From Leptidea sinapis (taxonomy: Eukaryota; Arthropoda; Insecta; Lepidoptera; Pieridae), in the NCBI RefSeq assembly GCF_905404315.1, contig NC_066282.1:7340501-7404500 (forward strand): 64,000 nt of DNA, given 5' to 3'. The number at the start of each line of letters is the position of its first letter. Within the stretch, counting starts at the first letter, position 1. This document shows positions 10,690 through 22,074 of the stretch, piece by piece. Under the pieces are notes generated by a model, which saw only the letters and a list, made by a program, of their open reading frames with translations, was not told the origin of the DNA and did no database searches. The position numbers and the translations under genes were made by a program.

Positions 10690-11909
10690 CTTCATGATGG
10701 GAGATGTACCAAGAATAGAATTATTTGGACCGCGTCAAATGGTGCTAACAGCCCGGTCATGACGTTGCCGCCATCAGCGGCAGCTAAGCGCGGCGCTGCG
10801 AGAAGAAATTATTTTTAAGAAATGAACATTTATATTATAATATGATTAAAATCGAAATTGTATGCCTTACTCTCGCCCTGAGTACAAAAAGCTTGTCTAA
10901 AATTTTAATAAATTTCAGTTTTAATTAAGTATTATCAACTAATACGTACCAGAGCCAATACGAATAAGTGAATATAATATATTAATACTGAAAAATAAAG
11001 TTTAACAGTCCCACATAAAAATATTCATGATAAAAGCCAAGCGAAGACGTTCAAGTATACTCAACCTGAATAACATTGTCATCCTTTATGGAAATCCGCT
11101 AATGAAATAACATGGCGTATATTTGTGTGGATGAATAAAAAATGAGAACCCCTAACTTTGTTTGCAAATTTCACTCGTAAAACCTATGTATAATGTGTTA
11201 GTAAAAACGATAGTGCTTTGAAGCGGAATCACACAAAACGATTGAACCTAACAGGACTATTACCATTAAATGGGGACAAGACATTCACGTAATGGCAAGT
11301 GAAAAACCAATCAACCATGGAGATATACCAGGACGCAATACAAGAGGCCAAATCATGCGTTGCTGGCCTTTTATTTGCTCTTATGCTTTAAACTTACAGG
11401 TCCCCAATTCGTATAAAATTTCAAATTCAAATATTTTTATTCCAAACCCATCAGAGTCCAAAACCTCGGTTACTAAAATACGCACACGCAACGCACGTAT
11501 AACTTCATATATAAAAGAAACAATTGCTTACGATCTCACTAGCCAAAGCGACAATTAAATTATTGAGTAAATAAAACGTGCAGATGAAAGTTTTCGATGT
11601 TTGTAGCCGTTTGGAACAATGGCTTATTTCATTCATTACTTTTCGTCTCTGCTTGCCTGCATCGGGCAATGACCTACTATTATTTCTGTTTATTTTGATA
11701 CAAATCATTAACTGAATAAATGCTTATTTTCGTAGCCTTTTCTTTCGAAGAATGTGTGAGTATTAACCTCTGGAATAAACTCTTGGGCGTATTAAAGTCC
11801 TCGCTTTACTCAAGTCTCAACTTAACTGTCTCACTTCACCTAGAAGATAATTTAAGCTGAGGGCAGGCTTAAATTGGTGAGTCGACATCTGTTTATTAAA
11901 TAAACCTTA
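10690..11909. other. Mixed stretch without a supported gene
   Basis: A small GC-richer island at 10735-10800 ('gccgccatcagcggcagc') gives no readable protein. A LINE-tail-like 'caaattcaaatatttttatt' lies at 11428-11447 (minus orientation of family E tails). The frame at 11292-11558 has no recognisable domain. Confidence 0.5.
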
Positions 11910-12200
11910 TCCCTACTAATATTATAAATGTGAATGTAAGTTTGTTAGTTACGCTTTCACGCGGCTTACCACTGAACCGATTTTGATGAAATTTAGTACA
12001 GAGATAGACTAGAGCTTGGTAAAGGACATAGGCTCCTTTTAAAAAATAAATGGAGGGGTTTAGATAGGGGATGGCAGTTTGTATGGAAGTTCGTCATTAT
12101 CGAAGATGACACCACAAAACTTTGTATTTAGTCATTTGAAAAGAAGTAATTTATAAGTATTTGATCAAGAATTCTTTAAAGTTTGACTCACATGGAGATG
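11910..12200 (+). mobile_element. Helitron-like 5' end
   Basis: It begins A|TCCCTACTAATATTATAA, the TC start I associate with a very common lepidopteran non-autonomous Helitron family, followed by 'ccgattttgatgaaattta'. The related copy at 37430-37822 carries the matching 3' end. Here the 3' terminus is not seen; similarity fades near 12200. Confidence 0.5.
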
Positions 12201-12445
12201 AAATAGGAGATTAAAGTTTGCAAGGAAATACTATTAAAGAGACTGACCACATTGACAAGGGATGTCCGCTGTATCGTAGAAGAGCGCTAAAAATTCTGAT
12301 TTGTATCCCAGTTGTTTTTTTATACATTACAACATTGACAGAAATGTTATTTTATTTTCATCAATTAAACGGATGGGTAAAGATCGCTTCCGATAGGCTC
12401 TTGGACTATATCAGAATTGCAAAAGACTGTTAAAATATCCAAAAC

Positions 12446-12830
12446 TAGCGGACCCGACAGACGTTGTTCTGTTAAAAAAAACTCTCGCCGCTATCGGCGT
12501 AAATTCTATAATTTCGTAAAATCCTGCCCCGCTTTGCTCTTGTGATTTAGAAACATAACGTCGAGCCCATACTAACGCGGTGCTTTTAATCTGCAATTTC
12601 TTGTTCTTCGTCAGTCCAATTCGCAATGTTTCGAATCCTAGTTGCATTACGTCTATGTCGGGAAAGATGGCACAATAAGCTAATAGAAACTTGAAACAAA
12701 CACACCCACCCAATGACTTTCTATACATAAGAACGTCATTGCACCCACCAGTCAACTTGAATAACATGACGTGCACTGTCAGTTGTATTTTATTACTCAT
12801 GTAGCGTGAAACTAACAAAAAACTTCATTG
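12446..12830 (-). mobile_element. Helitron-like 3' part
   Basis: On the minus strand the element ends in a weak hairpin (acaga...tctgt) followed by 'cgggtccgctag' and T. A minus frame of 135 residues (12411-12818) covers it but extends past the terminus and has no domain; I treat it as chance. The right (5') limit is uncertain. Confidence 0.5.
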
Positions 12831-13967
12831 AATTCTTTCTATTCTCGAGATGTCATGATAATGTCAACCCAAACAAAATGTATCAGAAAATAAATGTTTT
12901 TATAATTATATTTTTATGTGATTTTTTTGATATTTTATTACTTATTATTCCGGACTAAGAGAAACCCATAAAATCAAACAACAGAAAAGTTGGTCTAGCT
13001 GTTCTTGAGTTATAAATGGTGTAACTAACACGACTTTGTTTTATATATAAAGACTATTAGCTCTAGGATATATTTTTTTATATGCGCAGATTTTTTTTAA
13101 TGAATCACCAACATAAGAAACAGTAGTCACAGTCTTAATAATTGCATAGCATTAATTATAAAATTTAACTTTTCCTACAGTTAAAGGTAATCACAGCATG
13201 CTTTGTGTTACAAAAATTATTAGTAAGGAAAAATCTAGAAAAATATTGTTATAATTAGTAAATTTAGAGTTATTTATATTAATTACAGTTCTGTGAATGT
13301 AATATTCCAACCAATTTATTATTAAGGACTACCTAAATAATATATTCTGAGGCTTTAGATATGTCACACTTTATGAGCTTTAATTTAAACTTGTTAAGAC
13401 TATCAAGTTTAATGTCCATATTTGGAATTGTCTTTGTATTTGAAGACTAAAATATGTTTATATTTATTTATTTTATATCTTTTATTGATTAATGCAATGG
13501 TCCATAATTATTATATAGCATATACTGAGATGATAAGTAAATGTGATAATAGTCGTAGGCATTTTACTACTTAACTACATTTCTACTACTTTTAATCTAT
13601 AATATAAAGAAAAGATATATAGAATTATATAAAAAGTAAAGAACATAAAAAAAGTACCTTGAGCTACTGATGACTTTTACACCCGTCTGTGAGTGCTTTA
13701 ATAGTATTACCAGCATACGGTAACATAGTTATTTCTTGACTGATACGAGAACATTTTACTTTGTACGCTTGCTTTTCACTTTTACTTTGAAACCGAAGTT
13801 CACTTGAAAACCGTTTGTAGACATACACTTTGACTAAATTAAAACGTTGCTGAAGATTAAAATAAGATACCTATCTACTTTAAAACGCTATATATTGTAA
13901 CAGAGTAGGGCTCTTTATTATGGAATAGATGGACACACGATCGTACAAGTCTTGTATTCCAGTAATC
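12831..13967. other. AT-rich stretch, nothing recognised
   Basis: No frame, no internal repeat and no match to the window's repeat families. Confidence 0.5.
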
Positions 13968-14172
13968 AAGCGGTCCTCCACAGTGCGCTTTTCAAAGAGT
14001 TTTCTTCCACGTACTACAAAGCTGTGGAATGAGCTTCCTTTTGCGGTGTTTTCGATACAACATGGGTACCTTCCTTAAAGGCCAGCAATGCTCATGTGAT
14101 TCCTCTGGTGTTGCAAGAGACTGTCGGCGGCGGTGATCACCAGGTTACGCTCGTTTGTCCTTTTTCCTTAAA
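13968..14172 (+). pseudogene. LINE family A, 3' end only
   Basis: It starts within the C-terminal 'STVRFS...SFLPRTTKLWNELP' coding region and ends with the 3' UTR ('ggcggcggtgatcacc...ctcgtttgtcc'). A deletion removes bases within the 'RYDMGTF' codons, so the frame is lost. Confidence 0.85.
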
Positions 14173-14279
14173 AATAATGTTGCATTAACTTAGATACATC
14201 GTAAAAGTAAGCTTATTCCACAGTTTTGTTGTAAAGTTCACGAAAACCGCACTGTAGAGAAACACCGGGTTCAGATAAT

Positions 14280-14885
14280 ATTTAAGGCTGGGTTAATTAT
14301 GAACCTCCCTTTGCCACGTCTTTGAGCATCCGTGACTTCTTGCGATTGAAATAAATTATTTAAATTAACCCACAACCTTTTTGATTTTTGGCTTTTTTGA
14401 ATTGGCCCCAATCCAGATGGTTATGATGATTAGTTTGAAGCGTGTGGTGCTCCACTGGGATTTCGGCACTTAAATATCAAGATATTGATAATATATAATA
14501 AGATATAATAGATATCAAGATAAAGATATTCAGCTTTGCAGAACACTCCTTGTGATAAATTCAGGATATCAAAAGAATCAACCCAGGTTATTTTAAGCCC
14601 GAAGGGAGTCCACACCCTCAAAGGTCAGCAACCAGTTTTCTGTTTGAAGCAATAGAGTAATCGTGACCCTGGGGGATGGTTCGTGGTGTCAATGTATTGG
14701 TGCTTAGGGTAAAAAGTAGGGCGTAAAGGCAAATATAGTTTCATGAAGATCCTTCTCCTTTGGCGTATGAGCTATGGTGTCATATTCCATGCGCAGAGGC
14801 GGGAGGGATGGCTAGTTGAAGTAATTAAGACTGTGTTCCGGACTGGGAAGCTGAAAGCTGCTTGCCGATTGTGATGATGTTGCTA
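14280..14885 (-). pseudogene. Old, divergent LINE A-related fragments
   Basis: On the minus strand 14412-14560 gives 'IYHKECSAKLN' and later 'HHNHLDW', matching the A/B C-terminal text 'IYHGECSEELF' and 'HPHHLDVW'. A second block near 14785-14885 matches the linker upstream of the RT domain. The RT domain between them is missing and an AT-rich insertion (about 14475-14530) interrupts the first block. Strongly diverged, so older than the other A copies. Confidence 0.55.
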
Positions 14886-15249
14886 TTATGAATGACAGGA
14901 GGTTATACTCTTTCAAAGGTGGAAAGTTTATCGCATGTTCCTGGTAAGTTCATATCAGCCACTGAGTATTACCAAACAGCGTATCAAGTACCCTTGTACT
15001 TGATACGCTTGAAAGGTTGGAAGGTGTCAAAACCAAAGGTGAAACTTGGAAACATGTGAAATTAAAGTTTGGCTTCACGAGACTAGTGTTCTACTTATAG
15101 GTTAGATAAAATCAATAACAATCAATTAAATTATATTTTTAAAATAATATGTATAGGAGAATCTGATGGGGATTAGAATAGACACAAAGAAGGATTTTAT
15201 TTATACAAAAAAAAATATGTTTATATTAGCTGATTTTGCGTTCAGGTGG

Positions 15250-15788
15250 ATGCTCTTGGGCATCTCTTGCTATCCTGCTTCAAATTGGCAGGCCGTACTA
15301 GTCTTAACGCCAGCAGTTATGATGTCAACCGCAGAGCATTTACCGCTCTTAATATTTTTAGATGTTTTAGAGCCAAATGGTACTGCCCACCGCGATGGCA
15401 AGCGTGCTGATGGAATGACCCTGGTGGCTTGGGAAGAGTACTGGTGTGAGACGTAACTTGCGTCGACACTCTGGCTCTTTCTCATGTCCAAGTTACGTCA
15501 GTTGGTGCTGGGGCTGCTGCTTCAATTGCTGAATACAGCAAGCGTCGAAAATATGTTCGTCCCAGTAAGTCTTACATCTTTGTGCCGTTTGGTATCGAGA
15601 CACTTGGCCCATGGGGCCCAGAGGCGCAGGGATTATACAGAGTACTATCTAGGCGCCTCAATAAGGATACTGGAAACCCAAGTGCTGGCAGCTATTTCGT
15701 TCAACGGATCAGCCTAACTATACAACGTGAAAATGTTGCCAGTATTCTTTATACACTTCCCCGTAATGATAGTTTTAATTTAATGTAA
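15250..15788 (+). pseudogene. C-terminal relic of an RT-encoding element ('DVTCVDTLA' type)
   Basis: From 15450 to 15788 one frame is open for 112 codons and contains DVTCVDTLA, then 'SKRRKY', 'FVPFGIETLGPWGPEAQ' and 'FVQRISLTIQRENVAS'. Upstream (15250-15445) the same protein is readable in two other frames ('AGRTSLNASS', 'EPNGTAHRDGKRADGMTLV'), so two frameshifts are present. From memory this text is the C-terminal tail of reverse-transcriptase proteins common in invertebrate genomes; I cannot name the clade. A 70-bp second copy lies at 26418-26486. The open 3' part ends in a natural-looking stop. Confidence 0.6.
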
Positions 15789-16377
15789 TCATAGTATTGG
15801 AAATGTAGTTATAAGATTTGTTTTGTTTAAATACCGAACTATTGCCAATTAAAAAAATTTACGTTGTCATCTTTGGCAGTCGCGAATAATATCATTTTTA
15901 TCCCCCTGTGAGAAATAATGGACGGAACGTGTCCATTTTTTATTTCATACCCGCCTGATCCACTAGCTGGGCAATAGGTTCGGCAAAGCTGTAGAGTCGC
16001 CTGGAGCCTTCGTAGCTCGTGAATTGGCATTCCAAAATAACATTAATGAGGAAACTAACTTTTTTACGAGCTTATTTAAGTACAAAGTTCCCAAGAAATA
16101 TAAGCGATACCTATCTCATTCGACGTCTGGAGAAGTGTCTCTCAACGTGTCAAGATTAGGAAATTTCAAGGAATAAGTACTGACCTCCGGATCTGTACCC
16201 CTACTATTTATAGTAGGTTTGTTAATTCAACGTCAAAAGTAGATGTTCGGTATGGGCGCACTGACATTAAAAGACAGTGTACCACTTAATATAATTTTTT
16301 ATATACCAAATATTTATAAAAAAAAATGTATGAATTAAAGTGTTATATAGACTTGAAAATGAAAAAATAAGAAACTT
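15789..16377. other. No gene recognised
   Basis: A minus frame at 15839-16030 (63 residues) shows no domain. The DNA is of mixed composition and may be old transposon sequence. Confidence 0.4.
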
Positions 16378-16493
16378 AAAAATGAGGGCAGCGCAGAACC
16401 GATCGTCCTGGAAATCTTTGGGGGAGACCTTTGGGGAAGGCCTTTGAGGAGAGTGGACGTCTTCCGGCTGATGATAATGATGATAGACCTGAA
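16378..16493 (+). pseudogene. RTE-like LINE, extreme C-terminus
   Basis: The plus translation reads 'AQNRSSWKSLGETFGEG', the ending of RTE-type ORF2 ('AQDR..W..LGE.F'), followed by a run of tga/gat trinucleotides typical of RTE microsatellite tails. The minus fragment at 52010-52275 has the same ending in better condition. Confidence 0.6.
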
Positions 16494-17360
16494 AAATAGA
16501 ACAACAACTAGTAAATATCATGAAGCTACATAAGTTCTTAAAGGAGCTTTGACATGAGCCGGTTATATGATATCGAGGCAAGATTGATTGGCTGGAAATC
16601 TGCTAAGCATATTCATAAATACAGCAAACTGTTAAAAATAATAATTTGAAGTTAGATATAAAATATTTTATCACATACCTTCACTTCGGAAAAGCTCTAA
16701 TTAGAATAAGTGACAATAACCTCATTACCACTCTTCAATAAAAATGAGGTACTTTCAAATACATAATTTTTCATAATCATTTTAATTACGATCTATGTGA
16801 ACCGATGCTACAAAAACACTCAAACCTCACAACTAACATGAGTAAGTTTGAAAAATATTTAAGTAGTAATATTTTTGCTTCTTATTATTTACCTTTATTA
16901 CAAGAGCGATAGTAATTCTATTAATATGATAAAATTAAAAATCTTTTGTACGGTAAACAAAAACCACTCACTATTTTTAATTATAAAACTTTGTTTTTCG
17001 AGAAAACAAAGCAGGTTTTTCCTCGAGACAACTCACGTTAACAAACGAATATAGATTAACAAGTTTTATACATTATGGTCTAGACATTACACATAGATGT
17101 AACTCAACATTCAGACAGGAACTATTTGAATTGTTAAATGGACTGTAATATTTTCATGGTCTTGATATTGGTTAGGGTTCTAACTTTATGACAAGTCGGA
17201 ATTCAGCAGTAGTTAAGTTTAAGTTTATACTTCTTGATGTCGCCCGACTTCACTTTAATAAATCTTCAAACTTATTTAAAACTGCATTACAGTTATGAAG
17301 TTAAAATTAATTCATTAGATGTTGCAAAGGAATAATACTTGGATAAAGAAGTTTTGAAAT
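16494..17360. other. AT-rich stretch, nothing recognised
   Basis: No supported frame or repeat. Confidence 0.5.
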
Positions 17361-17411
17361 GTGTAGGGATTCCATTCTTTCTAGAATCTAGAAAGAATGG
17401 AGTCCCTACAC
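17361..17411. repeat. 25-bp-arm palindrome
   Basis: Arms 17361-17385 and 17387-17411 are reverse complements with one mismatch and a single-base spacer. It could be a minimal foldback element or two fused transposon ends. Confidence 0.9.
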
Positions 17412-17506
17412 AGTAGCTATTATTTAGTGTTGCAATCCTGCTCCTCCTCCTCGCGTCGTATTCCTCATTCCTGAGGGTCGTGATTTGTTTTTTCTATTGA
17501 TAGAAC

Positions 17507-17549
17507 AGCGTCTGTCGGGTCAGCTATACTAGCTGACCCGACAGACGCT
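17507..17549. repeat. Perfect 20-bp-arm palindrome of Helitron-type 3' ends
   Basis: Arms 17507-17526 and 17530-17549 are exact reverse complements separated by 'tac'. Each arm is the 'tctgtcgggtcagcta' terminus also seen at 12446 (reverse) and, diverged, at 5985. The palindrome thus looks like two such termini meeting tail to tail. Confidence 0.85.
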
Positions 17550-17911
17550 ATAATAAAATAGTAATAAGTACGTAACATCTGCAATCGGAAACGTAGGATT
17601 TATTGCCGATAAACCATTTATTGATGGGTATGTTATATATAGTTGACATCAAAACGAATTATCTAAGCTCAGGTAGAACATAAACTCTAATAAGCTGATC
17701 CAAGTTTACCCTTATTGTTACAGCTGATCGTAAAAAGTATCAATATAGATATTGGCAGCGAAAAAGAAATAAGGCCGCCACACATCAAACATTAATCCAT
17801 AAAGTTCTTACATTGTAAATTATTAAAGTGAGTTTTGCTCGTTTTGAACTTGATTTATGATTGCAAATATAGTTTTATAAGATAAAGGGAGAAGATTCAC
17901 CAGATAAGGGG

Positions 17912-18198
17912 ATAAGGCTCCTTTGCACAGGATGCCGGCTAAATTATAGGTAACACAGTAATGCGTAAGCAGTAATGTTTACGCATTACTGTGTTACGGG
18001 CTCAAGAGCACCGTAGCTAGTGAAATTACTGGGCAAATGAGACTTAACATCTTACGTCTCAAGGTGACGAGCGCAATTGTAGTGCCGCTCAGAAATTTTG
18101 TGTTTTTCATGAATCCTGAGCGGCACTGTAATGGGCAGGACCTATGAATTATCATCAACTGAACGTCCTGCTCGTCTCGTCCCTAAGTTTCAAATAAA
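17912..18198 (+). mobile_element. SINE-like repeat, copy 3
   Basis: Contains a perfect 19-bp inverted repeat (17950-17968 and 17979-17997) where other copies have only an 8-bp stem, through a local inverted duplication. The second conserved hairpin (gccgctcag...ctgagcggc) is intact. The tail lies next to the 3' end of LINE A at 18262. Confidence 0.85.
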
Positions 18199-18318
18199 AT
18201 ATCAGATTAGTAACAGTCAGTTTAAAAGTATTAGAAGTGGTGCAAAAGTTGACTCGTATTTTTTTTTTTTATGTAATAGGAGGACAAACGAGCGTACGGG
18301 TCACCTGGTGTTAAGTGA

Positions 18319-20811
18319 TCACCGCCGCCCACACTCTCCTGCAACACCAGAGGAATCACAAGAGCGTTGCCGGCCTTTAAGGAAGGTGTACGCGCTTTTC
18401 TTGAAGTTACCCATGTCGTATCGTCCCGGAAACACCGCACAAGGAAGCTCATTCCACAGCTTCGTGGTACGAGGAAGAAAGCTCCTTGAAAACCGCACTG
18501 TGGAGGACCGCCACACATCCAGATGGTGGGGATGATATCGTAACTTGTGGCGTGTCGTGCGAAGGTGAAATTCGGCGGCAGGAATCAGGTTGAACAGCTC
18601 TTCGGAACACTCCCCATGATAAATGCGGTAGAAGACACACAATGAAGCGACGTCTCTACGCAACGCCAAGTGATCCAGCCGTTCACAGAGTACTGGGTCC
18701 CCGACAATTCGAGCTGCTCTGCGTTGCACGCGGTCAAATGGATCGAGCTGATACTGGGGTGCGCCAGACCAGAGATGACAGCAATACTCCATGTGAGGCT
18801 GGACCTGCGCTTTGTAGAGCGCTAGAATCTGGGCCGGCTTGAAGTATTGCCGTGCTCTATTTATGACGCCCAGTTTCTTTGAAGCCAGTTTGGCTTTGCC
18901 CTCCAGATGGCCACGGAATTGGCAATTGCTCGAGATTTCGAGACCCAGTATTCCGATACTAGGCGAGGCTTTAAGGGAAGTGTTCTCGAAGAGCGGTGAT
19001 ACGGCAAATGGGGTTTTTTTAGTGGTAAACGCGCAAACTTGAGTCTTCTGGGGGTTAAATTGGACAAGGTTCAACTTACCCCATTCCGCGACCTTCTCGA
19101 GAAAGGACTCGATAGAAGACACAAGTTTCACCCGGCACTGGTCGACATTTTCCCGAGAGAGACCTGCATGGCCCGTGTATACGGCATCACCAGTGCTGTC
19201 GTCTGCATAGCAATGCATGTTGGCGGTGTCCAACATATCATTGATATGCAGAAGAAACAGCGTGGGAGATAGCACACAGCCTTGGGGCACTCCAGCGTTC
19301 ACAGGCTTGGGATTCGAGCAATAACCGTCGATAACGACCTGTATGCTGCGCCCAGTGAGGAAGCTGGAGATCCACTTGCATAAGCTCTCGGGAAGCCCAA
19401 ATGATGGAAGTTTTGCGAGGAGCGCCTCGTGCCATACACGATCAAAGGCCTTCGCTATATCCAGACCAACTGCCAGGCCTTCCCCCTTGCTTTCAATAGC
19501 CGCCGCCCATCTGTGTGTTAGGTATACCAGAAGATCGCCAGTCGACCGACCATGGCGAAAGCCGTACTGCCGGTCGTTGATCAACTGGTGACCCTCAAGG
19601 TATACCAAGAGCTGGCGGTTAATTATGCTCTCCATAATTTTGAAGAGTAGGGAGGTAATAGCAATAGGCCTGTAGTTTGCCGGATCCGAACTGTCTCCTT
19701 TTTTTGGGATCGGATGGACAAGGGCTGACTTCCATGAATCAGGGACTACGCCTTTTGAATAAGAGTGCCGGAATAAACGCGTTAGCACCGGCGTCAACTC
19801 AGGGGCACACGTTCTAAGCACGATTGGAGAAATGCCATCTGGCCCGCTCGACTTCCTGACGTCCAACGAAAACAGAGCTCGCCTAACAGTTTTCTGTCGG
19901 AACTGTACTTCAGGCATGGAAATCTGACACCGCGGGATGGTCGGTGGTGTTTTTCCGTTGTCGTCAAGAGTCGAGTTGGAGGAAAAAAGAGTGCACAGGA
20001 GATCGGCTTTCTCTTTTGCCGTATGGGCCAGGATGTCATTCCTCATGTGCAACGGCGGCATGGACGGCTGGTTGAAGTTACCAAGAGCAGCTTTCGACAA
20101 CGACCAGAACTTGCGTGTTCCGGTCGGGTAACTGGAAAGCTGCTCGCCAATTTTGACGACGTGCTTCGATTTCGCACGGGCGATTTGCCGCTTAAAAAAT
20201 CTGGAGGCACGGTTATATTTCCTCTTCAGAACTTTGCAGTTCGGATCCTTTGAGCCCAGCGCCGCAACCCAAGTTCGATACGCCTGTTTTTTGCAGTCAG
20301 ATGCTGCTTTAACTGACGCATCGAACCAGGGTTGTGATCTGCCACCGATCGGTACTACAGAGCTTGGTATAAAAATATCCATGCCCTGCAGCATCACATC
20401 GGCTACTGCAACGGCGCAGGCACTAGGATCATCTGAAAGGAAACAAACCCTGCCCCAAGGGTAGGATGCAAAAAAGGAACGCATCCTATCCCAATCTGCT
20501 GACTTGTAGTGCCAAACGCGGCGGGTCGCTGGTGGTCTGCGACGTTGGCGTCGGATAGGCACTACACTCCTGACCAGGCAATGGTCGGACGTTCCGAGAG
20601 GGGCGTCGACAGAGACCTGGTAACCATCGGGATGTGTAGTCAGCAGAAGATCTAATAAGGACGGCATGTGGCTATCCACATCCGGGAGCCGCGTCGGCGA
20701 CTCAACCAATTGGGACAGACTATACGCCAATGCAAAATTATGCACAGATCGCCCCTGCGTAGTCTGTGGTACGTGATCCAAGCCATTCGGCATTGTGCCC
20801 GTTGAAATCAC
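18319..20811 (-). pseudogene. LINE A endonuclease C-terminal part plus reverse transcriptase
   Basis: 830 residues. Order: end of the endonuclease with 'PSLLDLLLTTHPDGY' and 'GTSDHCLV' (SDH motif); a linker with 'PIGGRSQPWFD'; then the RT domain with 'SSGPDGISPIVL', 'YRPIAITSL', 'YGFRHGRSTGDLLVYL', 'VGLDIAKAFDRVWH' (first catalytic Asp), 'AGVPQGCVLSPTLF', 'HCYADDSTG' (YADD catalytic site), followed by a C-terminal region with 'CHLWSGAPQY' and 'YHGECSEELF'. The GDFN motif lies just upstream (about 20790-20830) in another frame: an extra G near 20752 shifts the frame. With the stop at 20918 this makes the copy inactive. All RT motifs themselves are intact. Confidence 0.9.
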
Positions 20812-20917
20812 CCAAGACTACGATTTCAGCGGAGGGGATCTGAGCAAGCACGTCATCAAATGCCGCTTGAACGCAGCCCATGAGGTGATCCGTTTCTGCG
20901 TTACCACTATGGGACCT

Positions 20918-21460
20918 TTAGACACACGCATAGATGCGGACGCGGTCCTCTAAATCTACGCGGAGCCAGAGAGTAGACAGGCCCCTACCCTCAAAATTGC
21001 CGAGACGGCGACAGCAGATATCCTCCCTAACGTACACACATACCCCGGCATGAGGCATGAAATTATGCTCAATTTTGTACCCGGGGTACGTTAAATATGA
21101 CGTATCGCTAGGTCGAGATATCTGCGTCTCCGTAAGGAAACACAAGGCCGGCTGCGCCGTCTCAAGGTGGTGGTGGACGGCGTTTAAGTTGGAGTGAATT
21201 CCCCGGATGTAACAAAAGTCCACATTAAGCGTGGAGCGGGGTGCCGTGGTGTTGCTGCCCTGTTTGTCCTGTGACATACGCGGTACTGTGCCCTCCCCAG
21301 AATACGAGGGGCAGCCCGAGCGCGAATGCTCGGGGAGGGATTCTCCGGCTCTACAAGAGCCGGTACCCTCCTGGGGTAATTTATTTTTTAGGACCGCTCT
21401 CATATTTTGTTGGGGGGGGGGGGGGAAGGACGGGGGGGAATGGCCTCCGGTCCTCGACAC
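20918..21460 (-). pseudogene. LINE A endonuclease, N-terminal part
   Basis: 180 residues. After a proline-rich leader (about residues 1-80) comes the apurinic-endonuclease-like fold: 'FCYIRGIHSNLNAV' (the Asn of motif I), 'LTETQIS' (catalytic Glu), then 'YPGYKIEHN' and 'GVCVYVRED'. This domain nicks target DNA so that RT can prime on it. The frame ends at a TAA (plus strand tta, 20918-20920) where the plus-strand copy at 25225 has a tyrosine codon, so this is a nonsense mutation. I take the first Met at 21460, but the true start is uncertain because the leader may be read from further upstream. Confidence 0.85.
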
Positions 21461-21802
21461 TAACCTATGCGAAACATAGCGGCACTAGGCCGCTACTTCA
21501 CGCCGGTATTCTGTGCGAGTGTGGTAAGTAACCCGGACGAGTCTGGCCCGATTGTGCTGACGTCATAAGGCAGCAGCGTGACTCTCCCACTTTCAAAAAG
21601 CCCGTAGTCGCCTCTTACGACACCCTTGGACCTGGGACTACCCTATTCTTTTTACGCCCCGAGGCAGCACAGGGCAAAAAGGTATCAAGGAGCCCCGGTT
21701 CTATCCTCGCCTACATGTATCAATGTTTTATTCTTCTCTGTTATTCAACACTTTAAAAGGTCGCACACGCTTTTATGATTCATCTTGTGTAATGTATGTA
21801 AC

Positions 21803-22074
21803 CTTTTTTTATGCCAATACGGGACGAGACGAGCAGGATGTTCAACTGATGGTAATTGATACACCCTGCCCATTGCAATACAGTGCCACTCAGGATTCTT
21901 GAAAAACCCATAAACTCTTAGCGGCACTATAATTGTGCTGGTCACCCTGAGACATAAGATATTTACCCAGTAACTCAAGTCTCATTTGCCCAGTAATTTC
22001 ACTAGCTACGGCGCCCTTCAGATCGAAATACAGTAATGCTTACACCTTACTGCTTCACGGCAGAAATAGGCGCT
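21803..22074 (-). mobile_element. SINE-like repeat, copy 4
   Basis: Reverse orientation; A-tail is the T-run at 21806-21811. A short insertion (about 21961-21978, 'atttacccagtaactcaag') repeats nearby text. The 5' end is truncated at 'aggcgctg'. Confidence 0.8.

Larger units (their letters stand above)
18262..21684 (-). mobile_element. Near-complete family A LINE (jockey/CR1-like)
   Basis: A 3.4-kb minus-strand non-LTR retrotransposon: 5' untranslated region (about 21461-21684), endonuclease-RT ORF (21460-18319) and 3' untranslated region ending in 'cctattacat' and an A-tail (T-run 18260-18271 on the plus strand). Base composition is clearly GC-richer than its surroundings. No separate Gag ORF is seen upstream, so the copy is probably 5'-truncated within or after ORF1. 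Only two lesions break the ORF, so it is among the youngest copies here. It is relative of LINE B (44370-47695) and of the copies at 1, 22366, 49530 and 59594. Clade assignment below jockey/CR1 level is not possible by eye. Confidence 0.9.

Noticed and set aside
12411..12818. 135-residue minus frame
   Set aside because: It crosses the Helitron-type terminus at 12446, has no domain, and the same family is non-coding elsewhere.
15166..15456. 96-residue plus frame as a complete gene
   Set aside because: Only its last third has the RT-tail text; the Met lies in unrelated AT-rich DNA, and two frameshifts follow.
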